From positions 1 to 64,000 of the forward strand of contig JBAHVR010000301.1 of the NCBI GenBank assembly GCA_036898135.1: a DNA stretch of 64,000 nucleotides, in the 5' to 3' direction. The stretch comes from Oncomelania hupensis. Its lineage: Eukaryota; Mollusca; Gastropoda; Littorinimorpha; Pomatiopsidae. The notes under the pieces were generated by a model, which was not told where the DNA came from, did no database searches, and saw only the letters and a program-made list of their open reading frames with translations. A program made the translations under genes and the position numbers. Numbering within the stretch: position 1 is the first letter of the stretch; each line of letters starts with the position of its first letter. Shown here piece after piece: positions 32,001 through 46,837 of the stretch.

Positions 32001-35000
32001 GCCAGTACCAGATTGTTGTATCTGGCAAACTCCAAGAGTCTCAGACCCCTGTCATTTGTCTTGTTGTTGCAGTGGGGTCCACATGTGTCTCCCCAGTTGT
32101 GGTGCGCATCTAGGCAAACCTTGGAGTTCCAGTCGCCTTGCACTATGACTATGTCCTTCTTCGGCACTTGGTCAAGGACCGCCTGTAGATTTTCATAAAA
32201 ATCCTCCACTTCGCTGTCGTCATAGTCTGATGTTGGGGCATAGGCCTGGATGATGGTGATGTTGAAAGGGGCTGCTCTCAGGCGGATGGTAATGAGTCTA
32301 CTGGAGACTGGGCGGCAACCCATGAATGTTCTTGTGGACAAAGAATCCAACGCCGTGTTCGTGCCTGTCATCTCTACCGCTGAAATAGAGCTTGTGGCCT
32401 TTGTCGGTCGTTGTTTCACCTAGGCCTTTCCAGTGCAGTTCGCTGATGCCTAGAACGTTCCATCGATAGTGGTCCAACTCATGGGCCAGTTCTTCTAATT
32501 TTCCTTCCGCAGTTAGGGTCCTGACATTCCAGGTTCCTATGACGATGTTGTTTCTCGTGCGGATCTTGGAAAATTGTCCATCAGTAGCATTTTTAACACC
32601 TCCGTCCTGGTGGCCAACGGAAGGCGCGGTCCTTGAGCCGGGCGACGACCGATCCGGTATGGAATTTGTGGATAGTGTCATCATGTAGTGTGTCTTGGGC
32701 AAAAAAGACCTGGCGGTGCCCAATCCTCTCCAGGCTGTTGGCCACAGCCGAAATCCACGAATACAGTGTGGCTCGCCTTGGCCCTGAGCACGTGGTCGTT
32801 GAACCTGTAGTAACGTGAGGTTCCTTTGCCCTGGCCGTTGACTTCTGTGTAGAAGACTTTCGCCCAGTGATGCCGTGCAAACATCACCCCTGTTAGTCGC
32901 CTCTTACGACACGCCGGGAAATGTTGGGTCTATTTTATTTAATGCCCGAACCCATAGGGCACAATCAACATCATAGAGCAATTAATTAATTTATCCGATC
33001 ATATAGACTATATTGCAGAAAAAAATCTTAGCGTTCCCAATGAACATTTGCCAGGACTATACCCAGTGTTCGACAACGATCATTTTTACTACCCCCCAAA
33101 ATATAATTTTACTATAGATCTGACCATCAATGTCTACGTTTGTCCAGTGGTAATCATAGATGTCAGCAAAAAATGTCTAGGCTGTAACGACTATGCTTCG
33201 TGACTTTGTTTTCGCGGGGTGCGGGTTTGGGGAGGGAATGGAAGGATGAGGAGGGGAGTATCCACCAAACTTACATTGCTGCACCACTATTGCGATATTA
33301 AAAATTAATCAAATCAAAGCGTTATCAAATAGTGGCAATTCTATCTTTTTTTTTAAAAAAATATCTAGGACTCCCTGATTTTTGGAGTGATTATCCCAAA
33401 CAGACTCAAATTAATGTTTTAATATTAACTTACATTACAACACGTTTGACTAAATCTCTGCAATTAAATGAGTGAAAATAGTACTTACGGCTCCAGAGGC
33501 CCTACAGTTGTTGTGCCATCTGGAGAAACAATAACAGAAACTGTTGTTGTGCCCTCTGGAGAAACAGTTGTTGTGCCCTCTGGGGAAACAACAACAAACA
33601 CATACAATTTGAAAACTGTTTACACCAATACGTCTGCTTATTTCACCAGAAATACATACAATACGTGTACAGAAGAATTTGAAGGGTCTAGGAAGGAGTC
33701 TGAGATATGTTAGGGATATTCCTTTTCTCAAGACCAGCTTTATGATGATGATAGTATTTATTAACATCCTAAATGGCGCCACACGCTTTCAGGGCTTTCA
33801 GGCTTATGACGGGGCAGTAGTGCCAGCGCTTTTCCTTTGTTGCATAAAGTATCGTCACCAGTTGGAATGAATGCCATGTACCCAAGTTCAGCTGTGTGGA
33901 CTGTTCTGCGATGCTTCCTCTGTCTGTTCTTTCAATGGTACAAGAACGATCTTCGTAAATGTGTTATTTAAAAAAGCAATACACCACAGCAACAACAAAA
34001 TATTCAAAATAGAATTAAATCTGTACCTGCCAAGCAGTTTCCATTTCTGACGTCGATGTTGTCAATAGCAATGTTTCCTAGCAACCGTGATCCAGGACTC
34101 GACTGCTGCACGCGTCTGGCTTCAAACAGCAGCTGAAATGTCACACACAAATTCCGGATATATTAAGATGCAAGATGATGTATTACCTTTATTCGCAAAA
34201 TTTTTACTTTCAAAAATCGAAGGTCAAACCTGAAAAATAGAGGGAAACTAATGTTAAGAAAAAAATTGTCTAGTTGTTATTATGTTAATACATAATATAT
34301 TAACTACAGTGTTAACATACTATACTATACAATACTATACAATACTATACTATACTATACTATACTATACTATACTATACTATACTATACTATACTATAC
34401 TATACTATACTATACTATACCATACTATAGTTATTTTTAGGTTAATATGTTCATTACATCATTAGGCAAATGGAATTAAAGTCACACACACAAAAACGCG
34501 TGTTTGTTAGTATGAGTATTGCGTTGTAATCATTGTAAAAATCGCTGGCCGCGTGACAGTAATCAATTGAGACATAATTTTAAATAATTTAAAAATAAAT
34601 GTGCTCCCTAACATGAGAAACCCGTTTTGAATGTTGCAGTTTTGAATGCGAATGCACTGCTGCAGAAAATCGTCACCTTTACATTACATTGGTTTATGAT
34701 TATCGATTCTCTGCGCCAAACATTATTAAAGGTTAAGATCCACTGAGCGACTTTTACACTTCATTTGTTAATCTTCCATACTTGTTTTCATTATTCTGCA
34801 TGCGTCATAATTTTATTTGTATTATATTTTATTGATCTAAACAGTAAATTCAAAGGTAACGCACACTGGAAGTCAATCACAGAGAATATATTTAAGAACG
34901 TTCCGCTTTCTAGTTAATTAGAGCATAATTTTGTACACGAAGCGAAGTTGCTCATGTACTTTAAACACCAAGATACCTGCATAGGAGAAAGGAGCTGTAT

Positions 35001-37702
35001 GGGAATTTTGACCGTTTTCCAACTTTGACCGTGATCACCTGTCATTTCCCAGCCGGTTCCTGTGACGGCAGTATCGTTCTTGGTCAGTACTCTCAACCAA
35101 CCCACGTTCTGGCCTGGAACAAAAAAAAAGACTAACAGTTAATAGAATTGGATTGCAAGTTTCTCCCGGATCCCCAAATACAAAGTCAGTAAAATGCAAC
35201 ACTTGAAGGGCAAAGGTCATATTTACTTAAACACACCTTGAACCATGCAGAAGAAGGGACTGGTAACTCGATGAAGGTGTCCCATTGAAATTGACAGTAC
35301 CACACTGCCTTATCTATATTACGATGGTTAAGATCAGTCCATGTTCTGCACTGTATTCACGGTGTTCTGTAGCAAACATTTTCTACATCGTGAGCTAGCC
35401 TTCACTTTCAAATTCACGGGGTCTTAATGCTCTGCATGCGTGAACTGTTTCACCCTCTAGGTGGTAATGATAACCTTACCGTGCATGTGATACGAAAAGC
35501 TCAGACACAGTTGCTGCGGTTGCCACGTGATCGGAGGTGACGTCAGCACCGTTATCTCATCGTCTGACTTAGGGGTCCACTGGAACCACAGGTAAGAACC
35601 TGTACAGCACAGGGGGAAAAAAAGATTTTTCAGGGGAGCGAAAACAAATCCCAGTAATCATTATGTTGAAGCGTGGTTATTACATGTGGAAAATTATTTT
35701 CTTTGTTTGCAAAAGAAGATATAGAAGTTCTAATTTGGGGTGAAGGGGCGGATGGGGAGAGGGGAGAGGGAAGAGGGAGGACTTCAACTCCGCAGAATCC
35801 TTAAGATGCGGCCTAAATGAAAAGGAGATCTCTGAATAGGGAGAGTTGCATTACATTACATGAATGTTGCTTTAGGTCCAGCGGACTCTTCCGAGCCAAA
35901 TCAGGACCGGACAACCCCTGATCCGCATAAAAGATCTGCTGAAACAACCCTAGTGGTAAAACTAGCCAGCCACTTTACAATAAAGACATCCCACGTAGGG
36001 GACGCTGAGGCTATACTCTAATTTATCGAACCCCCGTTTACAAAAACAAAATAGAATACAAACATCATTATAAATTATCAACAAAACACATACATATAAA
36101 ATGCTTACATTGCTAAATAATATCATAGGAAGCCATAGTGACCACCTGGCAGAAAGCGTCCAATATTCCCAAGCTGATCCAACAGACCTCACACACAAAT
36201 AAGGAAGAGTTTTCAAGAAAAAAGGTAGGTGACTGGTCTAGCGAAGAAGAAAATAGTATAGCAGATTGATAGAACAGAGCAGGAATGAGAAAGAGCAAAT
36301 GAGAAAGACAGCGACAGTGGGAATTTTTTAGGCACTAACTTTCCAGAACGTGGGGATACTATTTATACTGAAACCCCCGGCACCCCAACGGGGAAAATAG
36401 GGAGAATGAGATAGGCCTATATTGGACCTTTGTCATAGTATGCTTCAAGAAATGTCATCCCAAATCCAAATGAAGCCTACCATAAGCATTTTGCAAAGCA
36501 TCTTTGGAAGGACCGCCAGTTGTGACTTTACCATTGCCGATAGCCCAGCCTTGTAAATTTGTGTAGCCGCACATGTCTCCGTCGAAACCGCAGTCTGCTA
36601 GCGATGGTCTGATCTTATCTAAGCAGGAAAATACAATACAAACAATACAATGCAAAATAATTCAACACAATACGATACAATTTTACAATGATTGTTTTAA
36701 AAAAAAAATATGCTTATATTTTTAAAAAAAATATCGCCCATATTTTCAAAATTCTGAATAAATGCACAATTTTTGGGTGCATGATTATATTCACACAAGT
36801 CAAATTAAAAAACCCAAACATAACACAGCGTATTGGTTGATCACAACTGCCAAATGGATGCTATATTTACAAAGTGAAATGACTAAAAATGTTAATTACC
36901 TTAACAATAAATGAATTACCAGTTGTCGATATTCTGTTAAGATCTGAACATTTTAAAACTGTTTAAATCCTTAATAATAAGAAACATACCGTGCAATGTG
37001 AAAAAAAACAACTTATGTATGTATGTATGTGTATCAGTTTATAGTCCCCTCTCTTCCCGATAAGGATTTTCAGAGAGGAGACTTATATCATGGCCTGGTG
37101 AGCTTTATAGTGACTTGACTGCACGCCAGGAAGTACAACAAACCTATAAAGTTTAAGCTAGTGCGATAAAGAATGAATGGAATTAGTGAACATACCGGGT
37201 TGCTCACAGGATCCTGCTTGCATCTGTACGCTGTCGAAGTATACTGATACAGATGTTGTTGGTTCTTTGGAGGCCTTTATGTATACCTTTAATATAAGAA
37301 ATTCTCTTACAATACAATAGTATACAATACAACTTTGCTATTGCCATAAAACAACACGGAAATGTGTCAGTGCATTCACATTTCAGTATTTAGTTAAATG
37401 TTACTGTGTTTAATAAAACAAATTCTTCTGTATGGATTTTACTATTGTTTTACTACTGTCATATTACTAATACTGGTTTCATGTCACTGTGTGGTACTTT
37501 TTACTTTGAGCTATTTTTTCATAGCTTCATTATTTATTCTTAATGTTATCTTCATTTATGTGTGTGTATGTGTGTGTGAGAGGGAGAGGGAGCGTATGTG
37601 CGTGTGTGTGTGCGTGAGAGGGAGAGAGAGAGCGTGTATGCGTGTGTGTGTGTGTGTGTGTGCGTATGAATGCTTCTCTTTAAAAATGCCTTTTTTAATA
37701 CT

Positions 37703-37747
<45 letters not shown>

Positions 37748-37820
37748 CAGTAGTAGTAGCAGTAGTAGTAGTAGTAGCAGTAGTAGTAGTAGTTTCAGTG
37801 GCAGTAGTAGTTTCAGTGGC

Positions 37821-37855
<35 letters not shown>

Positions 37856-38578
37856 CAGCAGTAGTAGTAGTAGCAGTAGTAGTAGTAGCAGTAGTAGTAT
37901 TCAGCTACAGAGGATTTGGATTGGCCGAAGCCATAATAATGTTAAAAAGCGTGCAAAGTGCGGCCAGTGGGACATACCCTGAATGGAACTTTGGTCTGCT
38001 TGCTGATGGTGAACTCTGTATACACCCAGTCATCTGGGTATTGTATATTCGTCGAAAACACAACCACACTGTAGGAAAAATGTTTAAGCGAAAGATTAAC
38101 ATTTAGTTGGATTGGATTTGGATTTGTGGATTTTCTTCGTCACCCTTTCAAGAGAAATGTGGGCTGCCAACTTTTCCAGGCTTCAATGCCTTTGAAAAAT
38201 ATTTGAAAGCTAGAAATAAAATAGAGAATTAAGGAACATAAACCGAATGTACAACAAATGGCATCCATATAGACTGCACCTTTATTTAGTTAGAGCTACA
38301 CAACCACACAAACGCACCTACACGCACACACACACAAACACAACTTTCCTTTTTTTCACATTATTTTTACATTTTCCATTTTTTGAAGCTATCCCTAACC
38401 TTAACCCTAACCCGTAACCTAACTCTATCACAGCCCTAACCCTAACGGAACACTGTTATGACGTCAAAATAACGCGGTCCGTCAAAAGAAAGTACGTAGA
38501 GGTTCAAGTGTATGAAAGAATAAAGGCGTTTCTACCTAGCCCCACGCACACACAAACACACTCGAACACACACACACA

Positions 38579-38609
<31 letters not shown>

Positions 38610-39884
38610 CCACACACACACACATTTTGTGTTGCATATGTAAACTTTTTTTTGTCTAACAAATGTAATTGGACGGAATGATGTGATGATATTCTGGGGA
38701 AGATACGTTTATCTTACTAGGGGGTAAGACTTACTGATAGATGGGCGATGTGCTACCACTATCGATCGTTCTTTTACCAGAATTCCGAAGCTGTGTGAGA
38801 GACTGATCACGGCGCTTGGTCACATAAAATTTATATTTGTTCTCGGGCTTTTTAGTATCATTTGGCTCAACTTGAGGAACGCTGATTGCTAATCAAAAGA
38901 CTAGGTTATTATGTCTCGAGAGAAGAAAACTAATAGCTACACAACAATTCAAATAGAATGACACCAGTCGTATGTATGTAATTTCTCGTTTTATATATTC
39001 AACACAACTTTTACATTTACTTCATTAAACAGGTAAATTAATAATTCTAAGAGTTCGATGTGCTGGGAAAGTTTGTCAGCAGGTCTTCTTCATCCTATGC
39101 TACGGGAGTATATTCAAGTGGTTGACTATTTTCTCGAGGGTAGAACTCAGTTTGCATTTGTGGGTGACTTATCTACTGCGCGTCGGCGCGTCATGGAGTC
39201 CTTCTGAGAAGTCTTGCCTCTCAGGTTGAGCGGGCGAGTGGTGTAGCTGCGAGGTTCGGACGTGGAGAGGTAGAATCTTGGTTGTTCCCCTTCTGTACCC
39301 CTGGAGCAAGCGTCATGTTTGTCCCCACAAACCGTCCCAGAGCTGACTTCTAGACTCTGGGATTCGTGAAACCGTCTGTTGTAGTCTCTAGCACTCTCTC
39401 GATGAGGTGGAGATAGGCGGACACTGCAGTTTGTTCCTTGGTTTGACCCTCGCAGCTTCGTGTTTCGTATTCGACTGACTAGCTAAGGTTGGGCCACCAA
39501 GGACATGCAGGGGTTCTGACCAATCGTTTAACTCTCGTTTAGTTAATCTCGCATATACTGGATGATTCGTTTTTATTTGAATATTCTTCAGGGTGGGGAA
39601 CAACTCATTGAGAAAAACTCTGAAAAGGCCGGGGTCCAGGGGCCGCCTAGGCCCCGGCGGGGTCAAGGGGCAGGGCCCTTGTAGGGGGTCCAGGGGGGGC
39701 AAAGCCCCCCTGAAAACGTGCACGTTTTTAAGCCATACCAAGAGTGGCATAGTAACAGTGCAGTAAATGTATAGTGAACTGAACCAACCAAATATGAAAG
39801 AAAAGTAATAATTATTAGAAAAAGCTTGAACAAACACAGGAGCACACACACTTGTGTTTTATGACAATAAAATTTCGTATTCGT

Positions 39885-39928
<44 letters not shown>

Positions 39929-41540
39929 GCAAATACCACTAACCTTTACATTTTGCATAATAAATTATTCAACAACCGTAAGGAAAAGAGTATGTGTATA
40001 AATTAAAAATAAAAGTCTACCTGGAAGTCGGCCCTGCTGTTTTGTGGCTTTCATTACGTGTTGATGCATTTTGGTCAGCATGTGCTCGACCAGCGTCGAC
40101 AAGCCACGATTTGCGTAGCTCAGCTCCTTGTTGCAAAAGATGCATCGAGCTGTGCCACTCCTATCTATTTTCCGAAAGTAGTCACCGATTCGCTGGTCCT
40201 CGTCCTCAATTTTTGTTGCTTTGTTAATCCACTCCCACTTCCATTTATTGGCAATGGTCCCCTCTTCAAAAATATCCCCGCGCTGAACTATTCTGGACAC
40301 ACACACGCCATGATAACAGCCGAAAACGCGTTCAACACCATTTCGCCCGCTCTAAGCAAGTCGCGTTTATGTTGTCGTAAGAATCAACAAGAGCGGGCGG
40401 GGAGATGTTGCACGCATTCAGTTCTAGTGGGCCCGTTCTAGCAATGAGAAAGTAAAAGGTGGACACGGATGGGTACTTGTAATAATAGGTCTACTGGATT
40501 CGGAAATGGACAAATTTTTTTTCCTCTGAAATGGCTGCCGATTTCCTCTGAAATCAGCGGATCCGAGGAGAGTTCCCCACCCTGATTCTTTCACCTGCCC
40601 TATTTATGAGACGCGTGTAATTATCCTGGAATTGGAGTGTCAGAGGTAGAGTGTAGGATAGATTCAATCGCGATAAGCGGAGCCTAGGCTACTTAGTATT
40701 TCAGCGACCCTGGTCATAGTGGCGAAGTAAGCTACTTCGTCTTGGATCGCTAAGTCTGTTAGATGTTATCTGGAGACTTGTCTGCGTGACTGTCTGAAGG
40801 AGGTTAATTTAACATGTGTGTGCTTCTCTTTAGATAACTGGTGAATTAACGTCAAGTTTCATTCGATGATATCTATTTTGCGCTAAGCTAATTTACTACA
40901 TTTTGTCGACACTATTTCTGCTGTTACAAATGATATGCGGCCAAGTAAGGCACTTTAGTTTAAGAAAGTAAGCTTTATGTATTGAAAAGATAATGAGCGA
41001 TGAAATATACTTGTCCAAAACTATTTTTTATTTCTTTTTATTTTTCTTCTGACTTTGTTCTTAGTGTTTATTATACCTGTTTCATAATAATCCCACTTAA
41101 CTGTAAATTTGTATTTTTTCAATAACAAAACTAATTGCTTAACAAAATACATTCGGGCTGCTTTCACAGAGAAAGCGCTGCAGCTGCAATGGCAACAGTC
41201 ACAGTAAACAGAGAACGACTTACCGGTCGATGTCGTAGGTAACAGGATCAGCTGTGAAGACTTCGAAGGTACCAGATGCAAACCTTTCCGTGTTGAGCCA
41301 GAACGACATGCACCAGGCTTTTGTCAGTGGCGTGTCTATGAGGCCACTCATCAGTATCGCCTGATTTTCTGTGGTGTTGCTGTCCGCTTCATACATCATG
41401 TAAGGAACTGGAACAATCGCAAATGCATAAGCGAATAGAGGCAACTTTGGGACACTAAGACTTTATATTGTTTGGTTTCAAGCGAAATAACACGCAATGC
41501 ATAATAATAATAATAACAACAACAACAACAACAACAATAA

Positions 41541-41615
<75 letters not shown>

Positions 41616-42407
41616 CCTATCCTATCCCGTAACTCGGAGGTCGTAAGGGTACAACATTGGATCGTTTAACCAGCGTACTCCATCTTTCCCTGTCCTCAGC
41701 AACCCTGATTGTTTCGCTCAGTGTCAAACCAGTCCATTCTCAAATGTTGTCCTCGCACCTCTTTTTCGGTCTCCCTCTTCTTCTACCTCCTTGCACTGTG
41801 CATTGCAGGATTGTCTTTGCAAGACCTGATGATCTGGTGACGTGGCCATACCATCGGAGTCTCCGTTTTTTCACCACTGTGAGCAGGTCATCGTGTTGTC
41901 CAATGGCTTGGGTGATTGTCTTTTGGACTTCGTCGTTGGTGATGTGTTGGGTATAGGAAATGCCCAGAAGTCTTCTGTAGCACCTCATCTCCATGCTTTA
42001 TATTCTTCGTTGTAGATCTGCTGTGAGGGTCCATGTCTCGCAAGCATATAGGAAGATGGAGATGACAAGGGAGCGCAGCAGTCTTACCTTGGAATGTAGA
42101 CTGATGGTCCTGTCTTTCCAAATTGGCTTCAACCTCGCCAGGGCAGCAGTTGTTTGTGCGATCCTGGAGAGGACTTCCTGTCGGGACAAATTGTCTGATA
42201 CAATGGCTCCTAAATATTTGAAGCTATGCACTGTGTTGAGGGATTGGCCTTGGACTTTGATGTCAGTGTTGATGCCATTGGTGTTGTTGGTCATCAATTG
42301 GGTCTTCTTTGCACTTATTTCCATTCCATAGGCTCTGGAGGTGGTGTCAAGCCTCTGTACCAGCTGTTCAAGTGCTTGTTCCTATCCAGCAAGGTTTTGC
42401 GGATGAC

Positions 42408-42479
<72 letters not shown>

Positions 42480-45400
42480 AAGAAGAAGAAGAAGAAGAAG
42501 AAGAAGACGAAGAAGACGAAGAAGAAGAAGAAACATTTGTACAGCACCCTTCCTCATTAGAGTTCATAGTGCTTTACAAGAAAAAATATAATTATAAAAA
42601 TAAAACGAAAGCAAAACATGAAAAACTGTTTTATATGTTTTGCTTTCGTTTAATTAATTAATTAATTAATTAATTAATTAATTATATATATATTTTGGGG
42701 GGGTTAAATTAAGGAGTGTTAAAGCAGTTTAGGTGCAACCCTACGTGGGCAAAACGGAAATTACAGGAAACAAGATTTATCTCCCTTTATTTACTGTCAT
42801 TGTAATCCCACTTCTATAGGTGCAACTCTTCATGGGCAATACGGGAATTACAGGTAACAAGATCTATCTCCCTTCTTTACTTTCAATGTAATCCCACTTC
42901 TATAGGTGAGACGACAACTACCTACACTTTTTCTGTACTATTTATTCATTCTCGTCAGCAGTCACCCTCTTCTCTAAAGCTGTTACGTTGAAACGCGTAC
43001 GAAAGTATGTCGAAAGCGCGCACGATTCAATAATGGAGTTTATTTACCTTTGATTTGAGTTTGCATTGTTGTTTGGAGAGGTTTTGTATAACGTTGATAA
43101 TTTTTGTTGGTCGATATTGATGTAGAATATTCTGGATCTGCGTGTTTACTCTTGATAGAAATTTCCGGATGGATATCGAAGGTCGTGAATGTTCCCGGAA
43201 GTAGAGAAAATGTGTATGACGTAAGCCAGTGATGACGATCTTTAGTTCGATTGGTGGCAGTGCGTCATTTCTACCATGTACCAAATTGTTCGAGAAAAGA
43301 GAGAGGTTATTTAATCGTGTGCCGAGTTGCTGTAGAGTATTGTTGTTGATAGTTGAAGTTGTTGTTAGTTGGAAAGTAAGACGATTGAGCGATTGTATGC
43401 AGTTGTTGATGTGTGCTGAATAAAAGCGGAAAACTTCATACGTCGACTTTGTGACTTGTATGCTGTTTGAGCGGGTTGCGTGAATAAACGAATCTGAGTT
43501 ACACAACTATCAGGAATTCAAGCATCGGGGCTGAATCAGATACTGATAGAAAAACACCAACATCAAACCGAGTGTAACAAAAGCCATACTGCATAGCTGA
43601 GACGATCGTTTCTCCAATAGTGAGAGGTACTCGGCGCGTCTCAGCTACGCTGCGTGCTCTACACCTTAAAAAGATTACGTGTCTGTGGGGAGAATAATCA
43701 TAAAGGGGGGACAAAACGCTTGTATAAACAAAAGGGTGCATTAGGGAGTCGCACCACAAGAAATGGGACAAGCGGCTGATAAAAGCACAGGCTCGAACAA
43801 AAAAAAACAACTTATTAGATGCCATCCTCATCTTGCCTGTCGGATGATGCCGCTCACCAGGGTGCCGCAACTATTATCAAAGCAAATTTATTACAGATGA
43901 GTAATCAGCGACGACAATATATCCAAAGACGGACAGGTGAAGAGAAAGACGGACTAAGAAACAGATGGAAGGGCGGACGGACGGATAGAGAGACAAACGG
44001 ACTGACAGACAGACAGACGGAGGGAGACGAACATAATTATTTATCCGTTTTGGGAGGATTTAGCATTCGTTTAGAGGAGATTGGACAAATTGTGTAAAAA
44101 TGTAAAAGACATGTGAAGAGTGCAATTACATCCAGTAAAAGGCGGACTCCTGCGCCAAATGCCTGCTCCTTCTTTTACTCCTAGCGGTACGTAGTTGGTC
44201 CATTGGCACATCGAATCATCGAAGTTACATTCCACTGGCGGAGCTGGAAAACAAGTCAAACGATGATAGGCAGTTCATGTTGTGCAGCGCCACTACCTCT
44301 CCGTCAATATGCCAACCTACACTTGACACCCAACACATCTATGCAATAAAATAGGATCCCAAACTGATTGAAGAAATGAACACTGAATATATGACAACTT
44401 ATTATACACTGCCTAGATCCATTCCACATCAGACTGAAGGCGCGCTCACGGCGCACCGTGCTCATCATATGGCTCCTCAAAACCAGGTGTATGCGTTACT
44501 CTTCGTATAGCCAATAACTAACAACTATATAGCGTTTGTTCTTTAACTTGGCACATTCTTTCTGCAGGCAGTTCTTGCATGCAGGTGGCGTGGTGTTTTC
44601 ATCTTCACGTTTCGTCATTAATTCACGAAATAGTTGTTGGTGGTTGTTGTCTTTTTCTCTCTGATTATTATGCGCCAACACTTGGTTCCCACAGCAAGGT
44701 TTGGTTTTGAATCCTCATGGTTTTGCCAATAATTGTATCAATTTCGCCAATAATTTGCAATATATAAATATATCGTGCGCCTGTGTATGTGTGCCTGCTT
44801 GTGTGTGTGTCTGTATGTGTGTGTGCCTGTATGTGTCTCTTTCTCTTAAATCTGTGCACTAACACTTACTACACTCATGGGGGAGAAGTTTAACTTCATC
44901 GATACCAACAGCACTGTCAGCCTCAGGCCCTCGAGCCGCTTCAAATATGATCTGCAACACCGCATCAACAATGTCACCAAGTCACACAGCGTTCAACTTT
45001 GGCCACCTTAAGGTATATTTTTCTCAAAATCTTCAAGGTCCATAAGGTATTGTGAATTGTTTTCCATTCCCTATAGCCCATATGATATATAAATCACATA
45101 CAGTAGTTGGTTTGTGATGGGAAATTGGTCGGTTCTTGGAATAATAAATAACAACCGTAGCTACCTGGAATGGGTAAGGAGTCTTCACGTCCACTTTGAC
45201 AAAGGTCCAGTTTGCAGTTGGACCTGCAAACCCGCCTTTGGCCCAAACTAGTTCACGCGCACTTGGTATCCCAGCACGGGCTACGTAGACACTGAGTGTT
45301 CCAACTGTGGAACCCGTCATAACGTAGTGAAACGTCAGACAACTGGTAGTTGCTTCCCATCCCATGACTGCTGATATCATGGTTGCGTTTGGCACGTACT

Positions 45401-46788
45401 CTCCAACGCACATAAAATGACCTGCACCACTCACCCAAAAAATGAAGAAAAAATTGAGTTTATATTCTGTTCAAAAAAGCCTGTGTAGAAAGGCAAAACA
45501 AAATTAATGTTAATCAATTCATCCACGATGTACTGTGGCAACAGAAATTAATTAATTATGAGTACACAAGCCTGTTGACAGCGCTCAAAAAAAAAAAAAT
45601 TTAGAGTGTTGTTGAATTCATCCAGTACTAATTGTGTCGAGACATGAATCAGCAAGCAAAACTATGTAGATCACACAAAAAGCGCCCGAGCACGCATACT
45701 CACGTCTACACACGAAAACACACACAGAAGAAGGGCGATTAGAGGAAGAGGAGAAGAAGATAAAAGGAGAAAGGATGAGGACCAAAAGAAGAAGAAAAAA
45801 AAAGGAGTAGAAGAACAACAACAACAATAACAACAACAATAACAACAACAACAACACCAACAACAATGAGGAAGAACAAGAAGAAGAACCAGAAAAACAT
45901 TGAACGTTGGATCTTTTAATGGGATAAAGGTTTTAGGCTCTAAAGCCTCGTATTACAACTTGTCCTAAAGAAGACAAAGGTAATGGAGGAGAAGGAGGGA
46001 GAGGAAGAGAAGGAGGCGGAAGAGGCGATGGTGCGCTTATAGTGGTTAAGTTGACAGACGGAGTTACATCATCAAAAGGGTTACATGACGTGAGGGACCT
46101 GGTCCATCCGTTGAGGTTGCCGGGTTCCGAAGTGTAACCACATAGAAGAGGGTCGCTGAAGCTACAGTTCACACTGACTGTTCCATAATAACAACAAAAA
46201 GTATTAATGTTTACAATTAAGAGACTGCATCCGTGTGATAATTTTCATCGCGGAGTGACAACGAATGGAGGCACCGTTAGAGGTGCGGCTACTTCTTTAC
46301 TAATACGCTTGACAAGCAAAAGAACACTTACAGTGTGAGATATCTGAAACCTCCCCATTCGCTGCCCCTCACGCCAATTTCCATACTATTTATTTTACCA
46401 TTCTAAGATAGCGCTTTCCAGCTGGAGAGAGGCTCGAGGCGCTGGCCACTTGCAGCCTTTGGGCGCATAGTCTGACGGCCAGACTACTGAGCACAACCCC
46501 GGGCGACCGGGGATGGCAGTGAAGGAACCTAGTGCGTGCTGGGTGCATTTGTGTAGCCAGCACTCAGCCGTCAAGGACATGAGCGTCAGGATTTTTAAAT
46601 ATCGTGCGTGGAATGCGTGTGTGCAGACTTGTCCTCGGTTTATACTCTCAACCTAAGGAGATGGGGCGCAGTGTCTCAGGGTCATTTTTATTTTGAATTT
46701 TTGTTTAGTAGTAGTAGTAGTAGTATCTGTAGTAGTAGTAATAATAATAATAATAATAATAGTAGTAGTAGTAGTAGTAGTAGTAGTC

Positions 46789-46837
<49 letters not shown>

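Noticed and set aside
34317..34425. CRISPR-like regular repeat
   Set aside because: A pure ATACT pentamer microsatellite with no spacers, in a eukaryotic intron.
37398..37982. 194-codon plus-strand ORF with poly-Ser
   Set aside because: It runs through (TG)n and (TAG)n microsatellites in an intron, and its end overlaps a real MAM exon on the other strand.
39388..39849. 153-codon ORF with Pro-rich segment
   Set aside because: A shadow across the GC-rich part of the hAT-like element and its flank; no family motifs.
38641..40815. Larger LTR-type element surrounding the hAT element
   Set aside because: The flanks 39030-39588 and 40584-40815 have LTR-like composition, but I could not find matching ends or a target duplication.
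42226..42591. Poly-Ile/poly-Arg ORF and poly-Asn/poly-Lys ORF
   Set aside because: Trinucleotide array (ATA)n-(AGA)n next to an RTE fragment.
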